A stretch of DNA of 64,000 bases, from the NCBI GenBank assembly GCA_034336665.1, contig CM067568.1, positions 40,838,770 to 40,902,769 on the forward strand. Reading direction: 5' to 3'. Positions within the stretch are counted from its first letter, which is position 1, and the number at the start of each line of letters is the position of its first letter. The DNA is from Luscinia megarhynchos (taxonomy: Eukaryota; Chordata; Aves; Passeriformes; Turdidae). Below are positions 23,901-37,440 of this stretch, one piece after another. The position numbers and the translations under genes are program-made. Below the pieces are notes generated by a model. It ran no database searches. It was not told the DNA's origin and saw only the letters and a program-made list of their open reading frames with translations.

Positions 23901-26900
23901 GCCTTAGTTTTATAATAAAAGCATTGTATTTTGGCTCATGGCTAGTAATAATCTTGAGATGCTGATAAAATTAAGGGATGTGTATTTGGAGGCAGGTTGT
24001 GTTGGTTTTTGCTGATGTTAACTGTGCTATTTATGTGGACAGAAATAGCATAACACGTGGAGGGAAGGGACTTATAAAATCCTGTTTCTTATGTTATGAA
24101 TTCTAGTGTTGAGTGAATCTGATCATAGAATAGGAATTACATATGCACCTAATTGGAAATACTTATTTCAAAATATTACAGTGCATTCATCATCATCTCT
24201 AGTTGCCAAATGCAAATGCCTCTATTATATCTGACTATTGATGTCAGACCAATGTCCTGGCTATGTTCCATTTAAGACAGTAAAAATGTGTAGGGAGGAG
24301 TAGGATTCCCTTTCTCTTAACTAGATAGAGCAAAACTGTTGTAAGGAAAAGTAAATGCTTTGGGGAAAGCTTTTGATTTTAAATTTTGTTTCAAAGGCTT
24401 TCCAGGTTGTCTGGGCTGGAATGCTTAACAAGCCTGCTGCAGAGAAGTGAGCTCAGGGTGTCAGGTTGTTTCATTCAGCTTGTTTTATCTCTTATTCTTT
24501 CTGTTTTCCTTCTTGTAATAAGAAGCCCACTGGGGTTTTATTTTTCTATGAAGCACCCACAGATGGTTGCCTTGTCCCTTTCTTTTGTTCATTGCAAATG
24601 CAAAGACATAGCCAAACAAGAAGAGCAGAGCCCCCTTCCTGGAATTAGCAGATATTAAAGCAAATGCTTTTTCCAAAAGAAAGATGTTTGGCAGTTAGCC
24701 AACCCTTTCAGCAGGTGCAGTATGCCTGAGGCTATGCAGCATGTACATCTCTGAAATATTGTAGCCCACTGTTTTGGGCATCAAAGTGCTCCAGGGAAGG
24801 AAGAGCATGTCTGTGTATACACAGATGTATTAGTCCTCTGTGCTCACTAATATACACTGATTAATGAGCACTGAATCTGGGTCAAGGATTTTCTAATTGG
24901 AAATGTTAATTTCCTGAAAAAAAAAATTATCCAGGTGAGAATTTAGTTGAAAAAAAAGTGAGTAGATTTTGGATGGAAACCTCTGTAGCCTCCTGAAGGG
25001 TGCCCTTTTAGTAACCTGAATACCTCTTTTTTCCCTTCTTTTCTGGTGTTTTAAAGAAACTGCCTGGAGATGTTCCAGAGCTATGGAATAGTGATATGTT
25101 CTTGATGGCTTGCCTGGTTCAGAAGCTGGGACATGGTGGGCTACAGAGTCCAAAGTTCCTAATTTCTTTGTGGCTTAGGTTTCTGGAGCCATGAAGCACA
25201 AAAGATGCATACAGAAGTGCTTAGAAAACACTTGTATGTTTTATTACCATCTAGGGAAAATAGGAAGCATATTTCATTTAGGAAACAAAAATACTTCTTG
25301 CAGCAGGAAAGTGTTTGTGTTTCTAAAGTGAAATATTTTTTAATTTCTGTAAAAATTCTTCTGTAAGTGGTAGTGAGGTTGTGGGGTTTTTCAGTCTTTC
25401 TTTTCCCCTAAATTTGATTTTTCCCCCACAAAGATCAAATTAGCTTTTCTTATGACTTCAGGGCTAAACCTAGTACAGTGGTGCATTTGTGAACACCTGC
25501 TGTTGGAATGCAGAATCATAGTGTTTACATCATCCGGAGCAGTTAGTCCCTCCTGTGCATCAGAGGAGTTCCAGAGAGGAAGAGAGCAGCAGCCAGGGTG
25601 CCACAGCAGAGCTCTTTGCTCTGAACACCTTCCTTTCACACACCTGTTTTCTCCCCCAGCCACTTCTGACTCTTGGCCATTCCTATGCCAGAAGGCACAG
25701 AGGGCTGGGATGGAGAATGGAAATTTAGGTCTCTCTACAGAGAGAGTTCACAAGTGAATTTGTGCTAAAAAAACATGTTTGTGGAGGAGGTAGCATGAAT
25801 AGGACTTTGAAGTATTTTTTCCCCTCATCTGGGCAGTTAACTCTGGATTTATGGTGACAGGACACTAATCAGGTTCCTAGGTGGTGATAGGAAGATGGGA
25901 TTGATTAAAAGAGAGAGGATAGACAGATTTTTTTCTGTGCAGGTTTTTACTTGACCCTTATATTTGTGTTTTCCTCCAGCATCTTTTTAGTTTTGGTTTT
26001 TTTTTACTGGTATGTTCTTAGGTATGGACTATCCTTTGCAATATTTGCACAGAACATTTGTGCCCTGACCTGTGTTCTTTTCTGTGTACAGCAGTATACA
26101 TATTTAATGACAATAACAACAGAGAGCATACTTATTCCTTGATTTTTGGGAAATATAAAGCTAGTATTTTTATTATTTCAGCAGATCTGTCTTTCCAAGA
26201 GGACTGGAAACCACAAATATCAGTCATCTTGTCCACGTTATATAACCTGCCTTCTTAATTGCCCCCTTAACTGCATCCACCAGAAAAAAAGGGAAAAAAG
26301 TGGTGGAAGGGGGAGAAAGAAAAGCCAGTTGCCTAGTTTCTTCTAGTTATCGTTAATGTGGCAGACATTCACATCCATTCTTGCACTGTCAGAACAGATT
26401 TGCTTATTTCCTGCTGTCACCAGCATTTTCAGATTCTTAATGTTATCATACTCATCTCTCCCCCCCACCAATTACACTGTCTGTGTTACAAAACTTTCAT
26501 TATTAGCTGATCAACGCTAGTTCTAATATTTGTGATTCCTCCAAGGTGTTTTGTTCCATTACCTCCTACCCTATGGTAATGTTCTGCAGGAAAGCACCTT
26601 GAAGTGTGCTTCCTCCTCAGAGAATATGATCCAATGTGTTTCATTCCCCCACTACATTGTCCCACTTCAATCCAAATACTGGGACTTCGGGTCATAACAG
26701 ACACCCACGTGCTTCTGCTTTTGAAATTACTAAATAAATTAGTGGCAAAAGTAAAACAAGATTGAGTTATGGGAATTTGATCACAATAAAATGGCTGAAA
26801 TAGGGAAGGTCTGTAAAATACAGGAAACATTAAAAGCAGCTCATGGAAATGAGTGTTGAAGAGATTGTTGTATGAGACACAAAGCAAGGAGTTTTTATGC

Positions 26901-29870
26901 TAAGAATGAAGAATTTTGGAAGATATGGGGTCAGTAGAAGCAACAGAAGATAGTTGGAGAAAGTGTAAATGAGTTTGCAAGTTGATGAAAGCATGAGATG
27001 AAACTTAAACATCATTTAAGATGGATAAAAGCTGTATAAACCTTGGCTTGTGTAGGTTGGGAGCAGTCTAGTAGTGTGTGCAGCTTTGAGTTTCTACACT
27101 TAGTAAGATATTCAGGACAGTTCTTAGACACTTGGAAGAATTTCTTCCATGCCGGTTTTTATGTTTCAGCAAAGGTGCCCTAACTTTATTTTTATTGGAA
27201 AATTTGTGATGAGGCAGCACTGACTCATCTGAGCCACATGGATAATTTTATTCATTTTTATCAATAGCACTTTAATGTGATGGAACTCTAATAATAAAAC
27301 AAAGAGCTCATTGTCTGCTTTGAAAAGAGACCACGAGATATTCCCTGCCTTGGCAGCCTCATGATGTAGCCATAAGGTAAGAGATGGGAAGAGAAGCAAG
27401 TGCTTCATGTGCCCCAATCCCATCAGGATGCACAGGGACACCAAGGTGGTAACAGCCACTATGAGAGACAATAGGCAGTTGGCTTTCAAAGATAATAGTT
27501 CTTTGTTACTTCTACTCCTAAGTGACTCTTTTGGGAGCTGTATATCCTCCTCTGTGGGATATCTGTTTGGATATCCCAATCTCCTCAAAACATTTGAATG
27601 TACTTTAGGAGCAGAGCAAATACATTCCAGGATCTGTAGGGAGCATCCTGAGGAAGGTGGTGTTTATCCAGGTTTGATCCAAGTACATTCTGGACTGGTC
27701 TTCAATTAGAGCAAGAGGTCTGACTAGTTCCTTGATTTTTTTCATAGGATTTCTTAGTTTTATGTGTTGGTGTTTTCACTCTTGCATTCTGGAGAGACGA
27801 ATGATTTATTCTCACTAAATTTAGTTCTCTCTGTAATTTTTACCTTTTCTGGTTTTCTGATTTTCTCCTAGTTTTCTCAGTTGTTTAATCCCAGTAACTA
27901 TTTTGTGATAGAGACAGGTCTTTTATACACAGATAAAACTGTTAGGGAGGGTGGAGGGAAAAGCTTACAGCAGTTGTTGCAGGGGAAGAAGGTTACATCA
28001 TGACAAAAAACAGGCTTTTCTTGGAAAAGGTAGGAAAGCTGCTGGGAAAATCCTTAATTGTAATAAATAGTGTTTAAGTCTTGTAAATTCCTTCTACTTT
28101 AACAGATAATGCTTAGTCCTGTATTCACACATATCATTGATTAATGTGGGCAAGTGGATATCTTAGCCTTGAGACTAAAAACTGTTGGCCTGAGCAAAGC
28201 TGATAAGAAGGTATATCTTGGTCATACCACATAGATGTGATGCATTCAAGAAGAAGAAACTGCTTGTGACCATACAAGGATAATTTGAGGAATGGGATGT
28301 TCCCAAAAACAACCACCAGAGACCCTCAAGAGAACCCTACTCTAATGTAAATGAGTTCTGAGAAGTGATTTAAATATGTAAAATCATTTGCAGGAATTCT
28401 TAGCATATATTTATGAGTTTGGGGAAATGCAATGAATATGGACTAGTTACATGGATATAAACTAGTCTGTTAGATAACTGCAGTGTGTGATAGGAGGAGA
28501 TATCTCCTGTACTCTTCACAAAAGAAAGGAATTCCTGCTTTCTAATACTACAAAGGATGTTACAGGGTTTTATTCCTGATTTTCTGCAACAAAAGCACTT
28601 CATTACTATTTTTTAAAATGAGTTCACAACTGGGAAATTGTACATGCCAGGATAATTCTTAAAAAAATAAGCAGGAACATTGTTGCATTAGCAAGTTGGA
28701 TGGCAGAATGGGATAATATCTGTAAAATGAAAGAGTTGTCTCCGAGGATGCAGTGTCCACATTTCCTCTTTCTGGACTAATTCTCATGTGGGGATGAGGA
28801 GCAAATGGCTGTGCATCACAGTAGTTTGGTAAGGATGGTGTAGCTTGTCTTTCAGCTTAGGGACCACTGGATGATTTGGTTCAAGATACACTCCTTGCAC
28901 CACTTTATTTGCTTGGCTGAACTAAAAGTATATACAATAACTTCTTGATATATTTTTCTTCTCTTTTTAATGCCCTAACCACTAGCCAACACGTATTCCT
29001 GAAATCAGTACTCACACTTAGATTATACTTTAGAAGCATTATGGATGAAAATTCTACTTTGCAGGAGGGACTTGAGGCTTTTGTTCTTTAACCTGTGCTT
29101 TTATTCTGATTGTATTTCATGGCTTGGTCACCATACCCTGCCTTGTATGAATGAAAGCACACTTCTGTATGACACTCTAAAATTGTTTGCCATTGTAAAA
29201 TTAACACCACAGAAACTTCTTTATGCAATAGAGAGTTTCTGATCACTAGTTTTAAATTAAATGGTAAATGAAAGTACAGCTATAGCAGATTCCCTTTTAT
29301 ACTTGGCCATTATATGGCATGCATTTTGGAGGTACTTATCTCATACTTGTCTTTAATGCTCTGGAGAATCAATGCAACTTTATAGTGTTTACAGCAAAAG
29401 TCCTGAGGATGATAGCCAAAGGAAAGCTAGTGAGTTGTGAAAGAAAATACAAGGTATTTGGAGACTGTTGTGAGTTACAAAGCCTTACGTGTCCATAAAT
29501 CCTTGGATGTTTTCCAATTCTGCTAGGCCATTGTTTTTTAAGATGCCTAAAGTTAGACTGCTTAGTTATTACTGCAAGGATGCATTACTGCAAGATTCAT
29601 CAACAAATGTAGCTCAAGATGCCCCCACAGCAAAAGGGCTAAGGGTGTAGGATATCAGTAGATACTCCGAGGCTGATCCTACAATCCATATTGTGATAAA
29701 TCTTGCAGTGACCCAGCTGTGTTTGTACTGACTTGAAGTGGAACCTGGTTTGGGGTTTCAGGTGCACAGGGTCAGTAGGCTTGGTGGTTCTCTGAGTTCA
29801 AATTCATCTGCTTTTCTGTTAGACTTTGGTCAAAGGACAAAGACTTTGCACATATGGGGTGTGTGTAAAA

Positions 29871-29901
29871 ATACACATACATATATATATATGTATATAT
29901 C
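29871..29901. repeat. TA/CA microsatellite
   Basis: atacacataca is followed by an alternating TA tract interrupted by one G (29881-29900). It is a short simple repeat and probably length-variable. Confidence 0.88.
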
Positions 29902-32900
29902 TGAGGTAAGTGTAGACAGGCAGGACAGAGTGAAGGGAGAAAAAACCAAGAACCAGGAAGGGGTGGTGATCCAAGGTGACTTTTTCTGCTTTAGAATGAA
30001 ACATGCTATTGTATTATCTGTGGAGCCTGAGAGGTGATACCAGGGATCACAGGAGAGCTCCAAGTTGCTCAAAATTAAGAAAATAAATCCCAATTGTCAA
30101 TTCAGGCTCTGCAGATGTGGCCAAGAATTACAGATAGATTTTTCTTTTCCATTAGATTTGCTCTCTGATATCCAAGTTTATCACTCAAGCCAGAACTATT
30201 TGTCAACCTCCCTGTCGATAATCCCGACCTAAGTCATCATGCTACACTTTTATGATTCTCTCCTAAAAAAATCCCACAGGAATATTCACACTGCTTTTGC
30301 CTCAGATTTAGCAAAAGTGAAGGAACATAGGGAGGAGGAACTGTGGTCCATTGAGTGGTCTCCAAGAAGCATAGGAGCTGATATATGCCCAGTCTTCCAA
30401 GGCATTGCTTAGCCTAGTGGGTACTGGGCCCTAGTATTTCCCTCTCTCTGGAAGCTGTTTAATGGCCATCTGTTTCAAAAACCAGTGACAAATGAGCAAG
30501 TAAGTCCAGTTGCTACTAGAGAATGTTTTGTTGAAAAAAAGGATGAAATAGTTGCCCCCTTGGAGAACCTTTTTACTACAGAAATCATGTTTTTAGTCTC
30601 AGAGCAAGTGCATAATGCCCCTAGCAGAGCACATGGGGACAGTGTTTTCACAGAAGCAGTGATGGCTGCTGGAGACTCTCTCCTAACAGGAATGCTGGGA
30701 TCATATGTGGATGTTAATGAATAGGCAGAAATCTCATATTTGGCAGTTGATACTAGAACTCCCATGGCTAAGACCCCTGCTTATCTCTGTCATCCTAGAT
30801 TAATCCTGACCTAGCCTTGGTATTTGCACTAACTGCTTCCTGAACTTTACAGATCTCAAGCAACACTGGAATGTCTTATCAATATCTGAGCATTCAGTTT
30901 TTGTATATAGGCAAAATTTTAGTTCAAAGAAGTTGTGAGGTGAGGGGTGCAAACATGTCAACACAGACAGCACCATCTGCAGTTCACTCTGCTTTTTCCT
31001 GGTCATCTTCCTCTTTTCCTCATCCAGATTTTGCCAGTGACTTAAGCTGCTCTGGATCTCAGAGCCCACATGGTATCACATGAATACTGCCTGCAGTGTG
31101 AATGAGCCTTTCTGAACCTGAGCTCATCATTTGTCATTAGCAGCAGGTGTCACTTGTTTTCCCATTTCTATTGTCACTGACAGACAAGAAATATGTATGT
31201 GCTTTCCTGCCACCCCCAGTCCTATAGTAAGCATTGAAGTGTCAGTCATCCTGCAGGCCACCTGCCTGCTGCTGCTGAAGCCTGAGTCGAACCCCCTGAG
31301 GGTGCAGGAGGCTTGTACAGAGCTGTTTGATGCAGAGCACCATGTGGTGAAACAGCTTTGCAAGCCGTGAAAAACAATTCCATTGGGCTACACTGCAGTC
31401 TCAGGACATCTCGTTTGCTGCCTCTGGCATAGTCCTGATAGGAGGGGGGGACAGGATCAGATTTCTCAAACATTCTGTGTCAGAGATGAAGGGGTAAAAA
31501 TGGGCAAAGACATTAGATAGTTGAAGGATTAAGGAATATCTATATAAATAAAAATGGAGTGATGGGAAGGCAAAAGGAATCACTCTGGTGAAACTAATGC
31601 AAATCGTTTGATCTGGGAGAATTTTTCTTTCAACCAATATGCAAGAGGACAGCCATTAAAAATTTCTTTCAGTAAGCACTATTTTACATTAATGGGACTG
31701 GTGGAAGTACAACATTAGTGAGATGATTAATATGGGGGGTTGAGCTTTTTGGCACTCCAGGATTATATTAACATCTTGAAGAGTGATGGAAGAATGTGGA
31801 ATCCTGCCATAGCTGTGGAGCTTTTCCCTCTCAGCATTTCGCAGGGAAGTGGATTTAGTCTTGGCCCCAGGAAAAGGGAAGTATTGAGGTACAAGCTGCA
31901 TGCTATGATGCTGCAGCCTTTCTGGGTGGGGGTTGAAATGGAGAGGAGAAATGGAATGCCTGCTTAATATGTCCTCAAGGTCCACCTTTGTATGACTGTG
32001 AGTTTGTAAACACAGCAAGTCAATGATGGCATTCCACTGTATTGCTGAAGTCAGTGGAGTTATAATGGTGCAGGCAGGTTGCTGGAACAAACTCGGGTTT
32101 GGTCCTTGTGTCTTTGGATTCTTGTATTTCTGTTGTGCCAGCTTGCATACTACCTCTCATACTACCTGCCCTCTTTGCAGTCTTCCTCATCTGCCTTGGA
32201 CATTGATTTATTTCACTACCACCACCCCTTGTGACTTTCCACCTCAACAAAGGCTCCTGGTGGAATTGTTTGGCTTCAGAAAACTTACTTGTTTTTTCTT
32301 TATTTATTTACTGGAAGTCCTTTGAGTTGTCCAGGCTGGTAATTGCCCACGTCATCTCTGTATCGATTGCTTTTAGAGCTGCTGAGCTCTTATTACTGCA
32401 GCTCACTGGGGAGAGAAAGAGAAAAGTGAAAGATCCAGGTCAGCATGGTCTCAGCAATAGATGAGTCTCATCAAATCTCTTTTCTCTCAGCTTCTGAATA
32501 ACAGCTTTACTAGTTTTAAATAAAACAAGAAAAGGAATGTGCAATGTGGAGAGGAGTATTAGGAGGAAAAGACATGAAATCTGGTATGTTAAGGGAAAAT
32601 GAAGGTAGAATGTGGAGTCTGAGCTACCTGTAGCAGTGAGAAAAGTAAAGAATACCTGGCTGTGGGGTATGACAAAGTAACACTATAAATTGCTCTCCTA
32701 CTGACAAAAACCTCTTCTTCAGTAGAGCCCCCACCTTAAGGGAAAGAAAACAGTAATGGAATAAACAATTGTCTTGGTTACATCCTCTGCAGGATGTGGT
32801 GCACTTGTTGCAAGCTGCCTGCTTCTGAGACATAATAAAATGGCCTGAGAGGCTGAGTATTGCCATCTCTGATCATTAGACCTAAACCAGCTCTTCTTAA

Positions 32901-35655
32901 ATAGATATGTGTGCCTCTCTGAAATGTTGGTGAATATAGGGACTCATCTACACCTACAAAAAACAGTCATTTGTAGATGGCTGTTGATCAGTGCTGCCTA
33001 TATTTTTGAAATATAAAGGTCACTTGTGTCACTGATCTTGGTAATGTTTAGCACAGTGAGAGCTAAGACAGGTTTTCTTATGTGGAGATGGGCATTGCAT
33101 AGTGTGGAAAGCTGACACAGCTGCCAGAGAGGAAAGATCACAGTCCCTGCATAGTTGTGTGATAGCCAAGAGCAGCCTGTCCTGCCTGGCTGATCTATTA
33201 CTGCAACCCATCTTCCTGTAGCAGTGACAGCTGAGAGGGCTCTGGAGTACTGAGCCTGATATGAACCTCTTTTAAGAGTTCTCATATAAGAATCTGTAAG
33301 AGATTGATAGCCTAGAAATCTCACCAGAGTGTGTTTCCTCAGGAAGTTGTCAGCATAATCTAATTTGGATTTGATCTGTCTAATCCTTTACATGCTCCAT
33401 TTTCTCCTCTCTGTGGACATACTAGCACATAAACTTAGGATGTCTGGCTCTAACAAACTTTTCTGCAGACTCCTATCTCCAGCTCTGTCCTAATATGGGA
33501 AATACTGATTTCTGCTAAGAAAAAGCAGGATATTTCTCAAGCTTTGCTTGAAAGTTTAGTCTATTCCTTAGTTCATCCAATTTGGCAATCACTTTTTCTC
33601 AAACCATGCATATCTACAGGGGCAGTCCAATGGCCCAAGCATTTATGGTTGATGCAGTTGCAGAACCTGCACAGGTTGGGCACCAGCACACTTACTGTTT
33701 GAGAGAGTAAGGGACACTGACCTGTGAACATCCCAGGATATTTCCTTGAAAGACAGCTGACATTAGAAACTCAAAGATCTCAGTATGCTTATCAATTGAG
33801 GTCTATTTCTTGATAGTTGTCTGGGGGTTTGGTGTGGAAGAAGCAGTCTATTTTGGTGGATGCTTCCTTCTGTTGGAATAGGGATAGCTTGATCAATGTA
33901 TATTTTTTTTTGTAAGAATGAGGTTATGTTTTGAACTAAAATATGTGTATTCTTTATTTTCCTCAGAGCAGAGAGGCAGAAGACTGTTCTTACACCATTT
34001 GTCAGTATGCTGTTCTACTTTCAAGAACCTAAAAAGTGCCTCATTCTTATCACACAGGACTTTTGTTCAGCTGCCATGTGCGTGGTAAAATAATCATTTA
34101 ATGATCCCTTTCTCCTCCTCTTTCTTCTCTTGAACTGGAAGGCATACTACAGTCATTTAAATGTAGGTAGCTAAAGTCAATTCTACAAAGAAACTGGATT
34201 ACTTTTAATGCTTTTCTCTTTTCTATCAGTGGAAGAAAATGGCTTCAAATTGTGACCGGTGTATAGCAGCCATCCTCCAAAATAGCTCTGTGTCATGCTG
34301 ACTTCATAACTTGGGGAATAAAAGCTGTGTAACCCAGATGCCATTGTGCAGCAGCCAGACAAAGCCCAATTGCTCAAGTAGTGTGTTAGTTTCTTCTTGA
34401 ATTGTGCAGTAGAAAGAGTGTGGGACTGTGAATGTTGCACTGTTGTGCTAGCAGGGCAGATGTCCAATAAACACTGCTGGAGTTGTTGAGAGCAATATGG
34501 GATTATGGGCAGATATCATTTGCCTCTTGACTTCTGTGTATCTAGCTGTACTCCTGGAATTAGGCTTTCTTCTACAGTTGTACAAGGGGTCTGTATGCAT
34601 GTTGTATGCATGCACACAGCCCATCACTACCTTCCAGCTAATGTCAGGGGAAAGAAGAGAAATTGAGGGAATAAGTATTGGCTTTTAGCTATTTAAAAAT
34701 GACCCTCATTTATTCTTCCTCAGACTTTCATCTGCGAAGGCATACAAATAGAAGCAGGCAGTCAGATTCTGCCAGGATCAGAAATCCATGCTGGTTATTT
34801 TTCCATTTGCAGTTGATATAAAGGCCTCGTGTTTAAATGACACTTCTTTTCATAGAGTGCAGTGCAAAGGAGATCCATCTGCTCTGTAGAGGTGTTGCTT
34901 CAATGAGGCATGTGAAACGAGAGCTGTTGTTCCATTCAGAAAAGGCAGCCTGTTTGGTTCCACGGTGCACAAAGGAGATGTCAAATGAAAAGATGAATTA
35001 TAAGCCTTACATAATAGGGACTATTATTCTCAGGTTTGGGATGTAATTTAGTAGCAAATGCTGTAACGGGTGTTCTTTCGACACAGTCTTCTCCTAGGAT
35101 ATTCTTGGACTCCACAAAAGTCATGGGATTTGGAACTACCCACTATTTGCAAGATTTATCTATGATGGAAGCAAAGGTTTTACAAATTAAAGTTTGGTGT
35201 TAAAGGCACATACTGTACAGCATGGGAAGTGTCATATTGTGGTGTTCATGTATTTATTTGAATAGACTTTGAGATCTAATTCTGCTTCCTGCAGTATTCC
35301 CTTCCTCTACTGTAGGCAGCTGCTAGAAGTGAAGCTGGCTCTGTGTTCCTTGTGAGGTAATGCCCACTCTGATGTGAGTGGAAGGACTAGAAGTGCTTTG
35401 CTGTGTGAAACACTAATTGAGACCCGAGTGGTTCCATGTTTCATTGCACTATTTCATTTGTATACATGCCACAGATATTTGCAGGAATGTAAGCATTAGG
35501 AAGTCTAAAAAGCCAGCTGTTTAGCAGACACTTCTGCTGTGTTTTGAACATAGTAACCAGCCTGAACCAAAACTGAACTGAAACCTTTTAGGTGGGAAAA
35601 ATTCCATAGCTTATAGGGGGGAGGGATGTAAGCTGGATGCCTTTGCAACTGCTGA

Positions 35656-35690
35656 TTTTTTGTTGTTGTTGTTGTTTGGTTGGTTTTTTT
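35656..35690. repeat. (TTG)n-like simple repeat
   Basis: A T run, five TTG units and then tttggttggttttttt. It is low complexity. Confidence 0.85.
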
Positions 35691-37398
35691 AAAATTAACT
35701 TGGAATAGCATTATGTGGCATAAACAGGTTACAGGTTTCAAGTAATTGAAGTATCATGGGAGACATACAGTTTGTATATCTTTGTGCTTTCTCCAGTGCC
35801 TTTGCAACCAGGAAAAAAACCAGTTTCAGAATCCTTTTCTTAGAATGTTTGAGCTGTCCTCCAATCTTTCTGGTCCTGCTGTGCAACACTTGTATATGTC
35901 CCCATGTTCTTTCCTCTTTCCTTACAGTTTCAATGAATTTAGTAGGGTTAGCTACACAAAGCAGACATTTGTGTGCTTGGGAGAAGATTTTGTTCCAGGA
36001 AGGTAATGTATTAAGGCTTGAGATGGTAATTTTTGCTAAACTAAACCAGAAACTTGGAAGCTTATCTCCTAGATTTGTTGTATACAGCAAAGACTGAGGA
36101 AAACAAGTCATTACATGAAAAACCTAAAATCTGCAGCCAGTTTTCAGTCTCATCAGAAAGTTCAGATTGCTCATACTGTATCTGAGGGTGTTATTTAAAC
36201 ATAAGCATCATATGTAATGTTCAAGTGGAGTGATATTAATATGTTGGCTTGTAATGGCATTTAGCATGGGTGGGAGTGAGAGAATGAGTTTGTTTCCCAC
36301 AGCAAGATTTTGAGCTGCCACCATTAAAAAGACAGCTGGGTTCACAGGGCTTGCTATGTAATAGCATGATAATGATTATTCTGACAAACTGTATTGTCAG
36401 ACAGCTGTTACTTTGGGTTGTCTAGGAAGATTATACCTTTCCAGGACAGCTGACAAGTTCTCATAGCAAATAAATGGTACAGCACAGTATCTATTTCTCC
36501 TTTTCCAGTAAATTTTCCCAGTTATTCTCTGACTGTGTATGAGATCTCTATTAGCTCACAAGAAGAACAAACCCTGGTATTGTCACTGATGCTGGTCCTG
36601 TCCTGTTTCAGGTGGGAGCTCCTTGCCTGAGTGCTCAGCAAGGCTGCAGGAAGGCACGTTGCTGCTGCAGGAAACACGAGTACAATGTTGTCTCTGTGAT
36701 CTAAGTGGTGGTCTAAATGATTTCTCTTACTGACATAATTTCATTTCCTTCTTTTACAATATAGGCCTTAGGCCTGCAAAAGACCTGTGGGTCACTAATC
36801 CCAAGCTATTGCTGCTGCAAGTCACTGTGTCATTTAATTCCTTTCAAAAATAATGCTATTTTGTCTCTTAACTCATTGAATTTTTTTCTTCTACTGTGTT
36901 TTGAAAAGTTGTTATGGAACCCAAATCCTTTAATAAGGAGGCACAGTTTCTAATTGGCATCCTATGGTGTGCTTTTAGCCAATGTACTGCCATTTCTTTT
37001 GGGGCCAGTGTTATCCTCTAGTTTAACTTTTCTTCCTCTCTCCCACCTCTCTTCATTCTGGGGGAATTTATGGATAGGAAAAGCACAGCTATTTAGGCTT
37101 CCTTTTGCTAGCTAAATATTTAGGTGGAACATAAGACCTTCTGTTGTGCAGTAGTTTCTGATTTTCACAACACCCACTCTTTCTCTAAGCATGGGTAGAA
37201 ATTGCTATGCTTTGGAAACCAAAAGACTTGTTCTGTAGGAGAATTTAGATTGCCATACTTGAGGTGCAGACTGGAATTAAATAACAGTTTAGAAAAATGT
37301 TCACAACTCTCCAGCCACAATCTCTCTCTTTCAAACTGTAGTAGTGCTATGTAAATGTTGGGAGGTTGCATTTAATGATAAAGCTTTTTTGCCCTTTA

Positions 37399-37440
37399 TT
37401 TTTATTTGTTGGTTGGTTTGGTTTTGTTTAGTTTTGTTTA
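37399..37440. repeat. G/T-rich simple repeat
   Basis: ttatttgttggttggtttgg is followed by two ttttgttta/g units. It is low complexity with no C and few A. Confidence 0.8.

Noticed and set aside
26486..26887. 133-codon minus-strand frame
   Set aside because: No recognised domain and no supporting context. It is within the length expected by chance in 64 kb.
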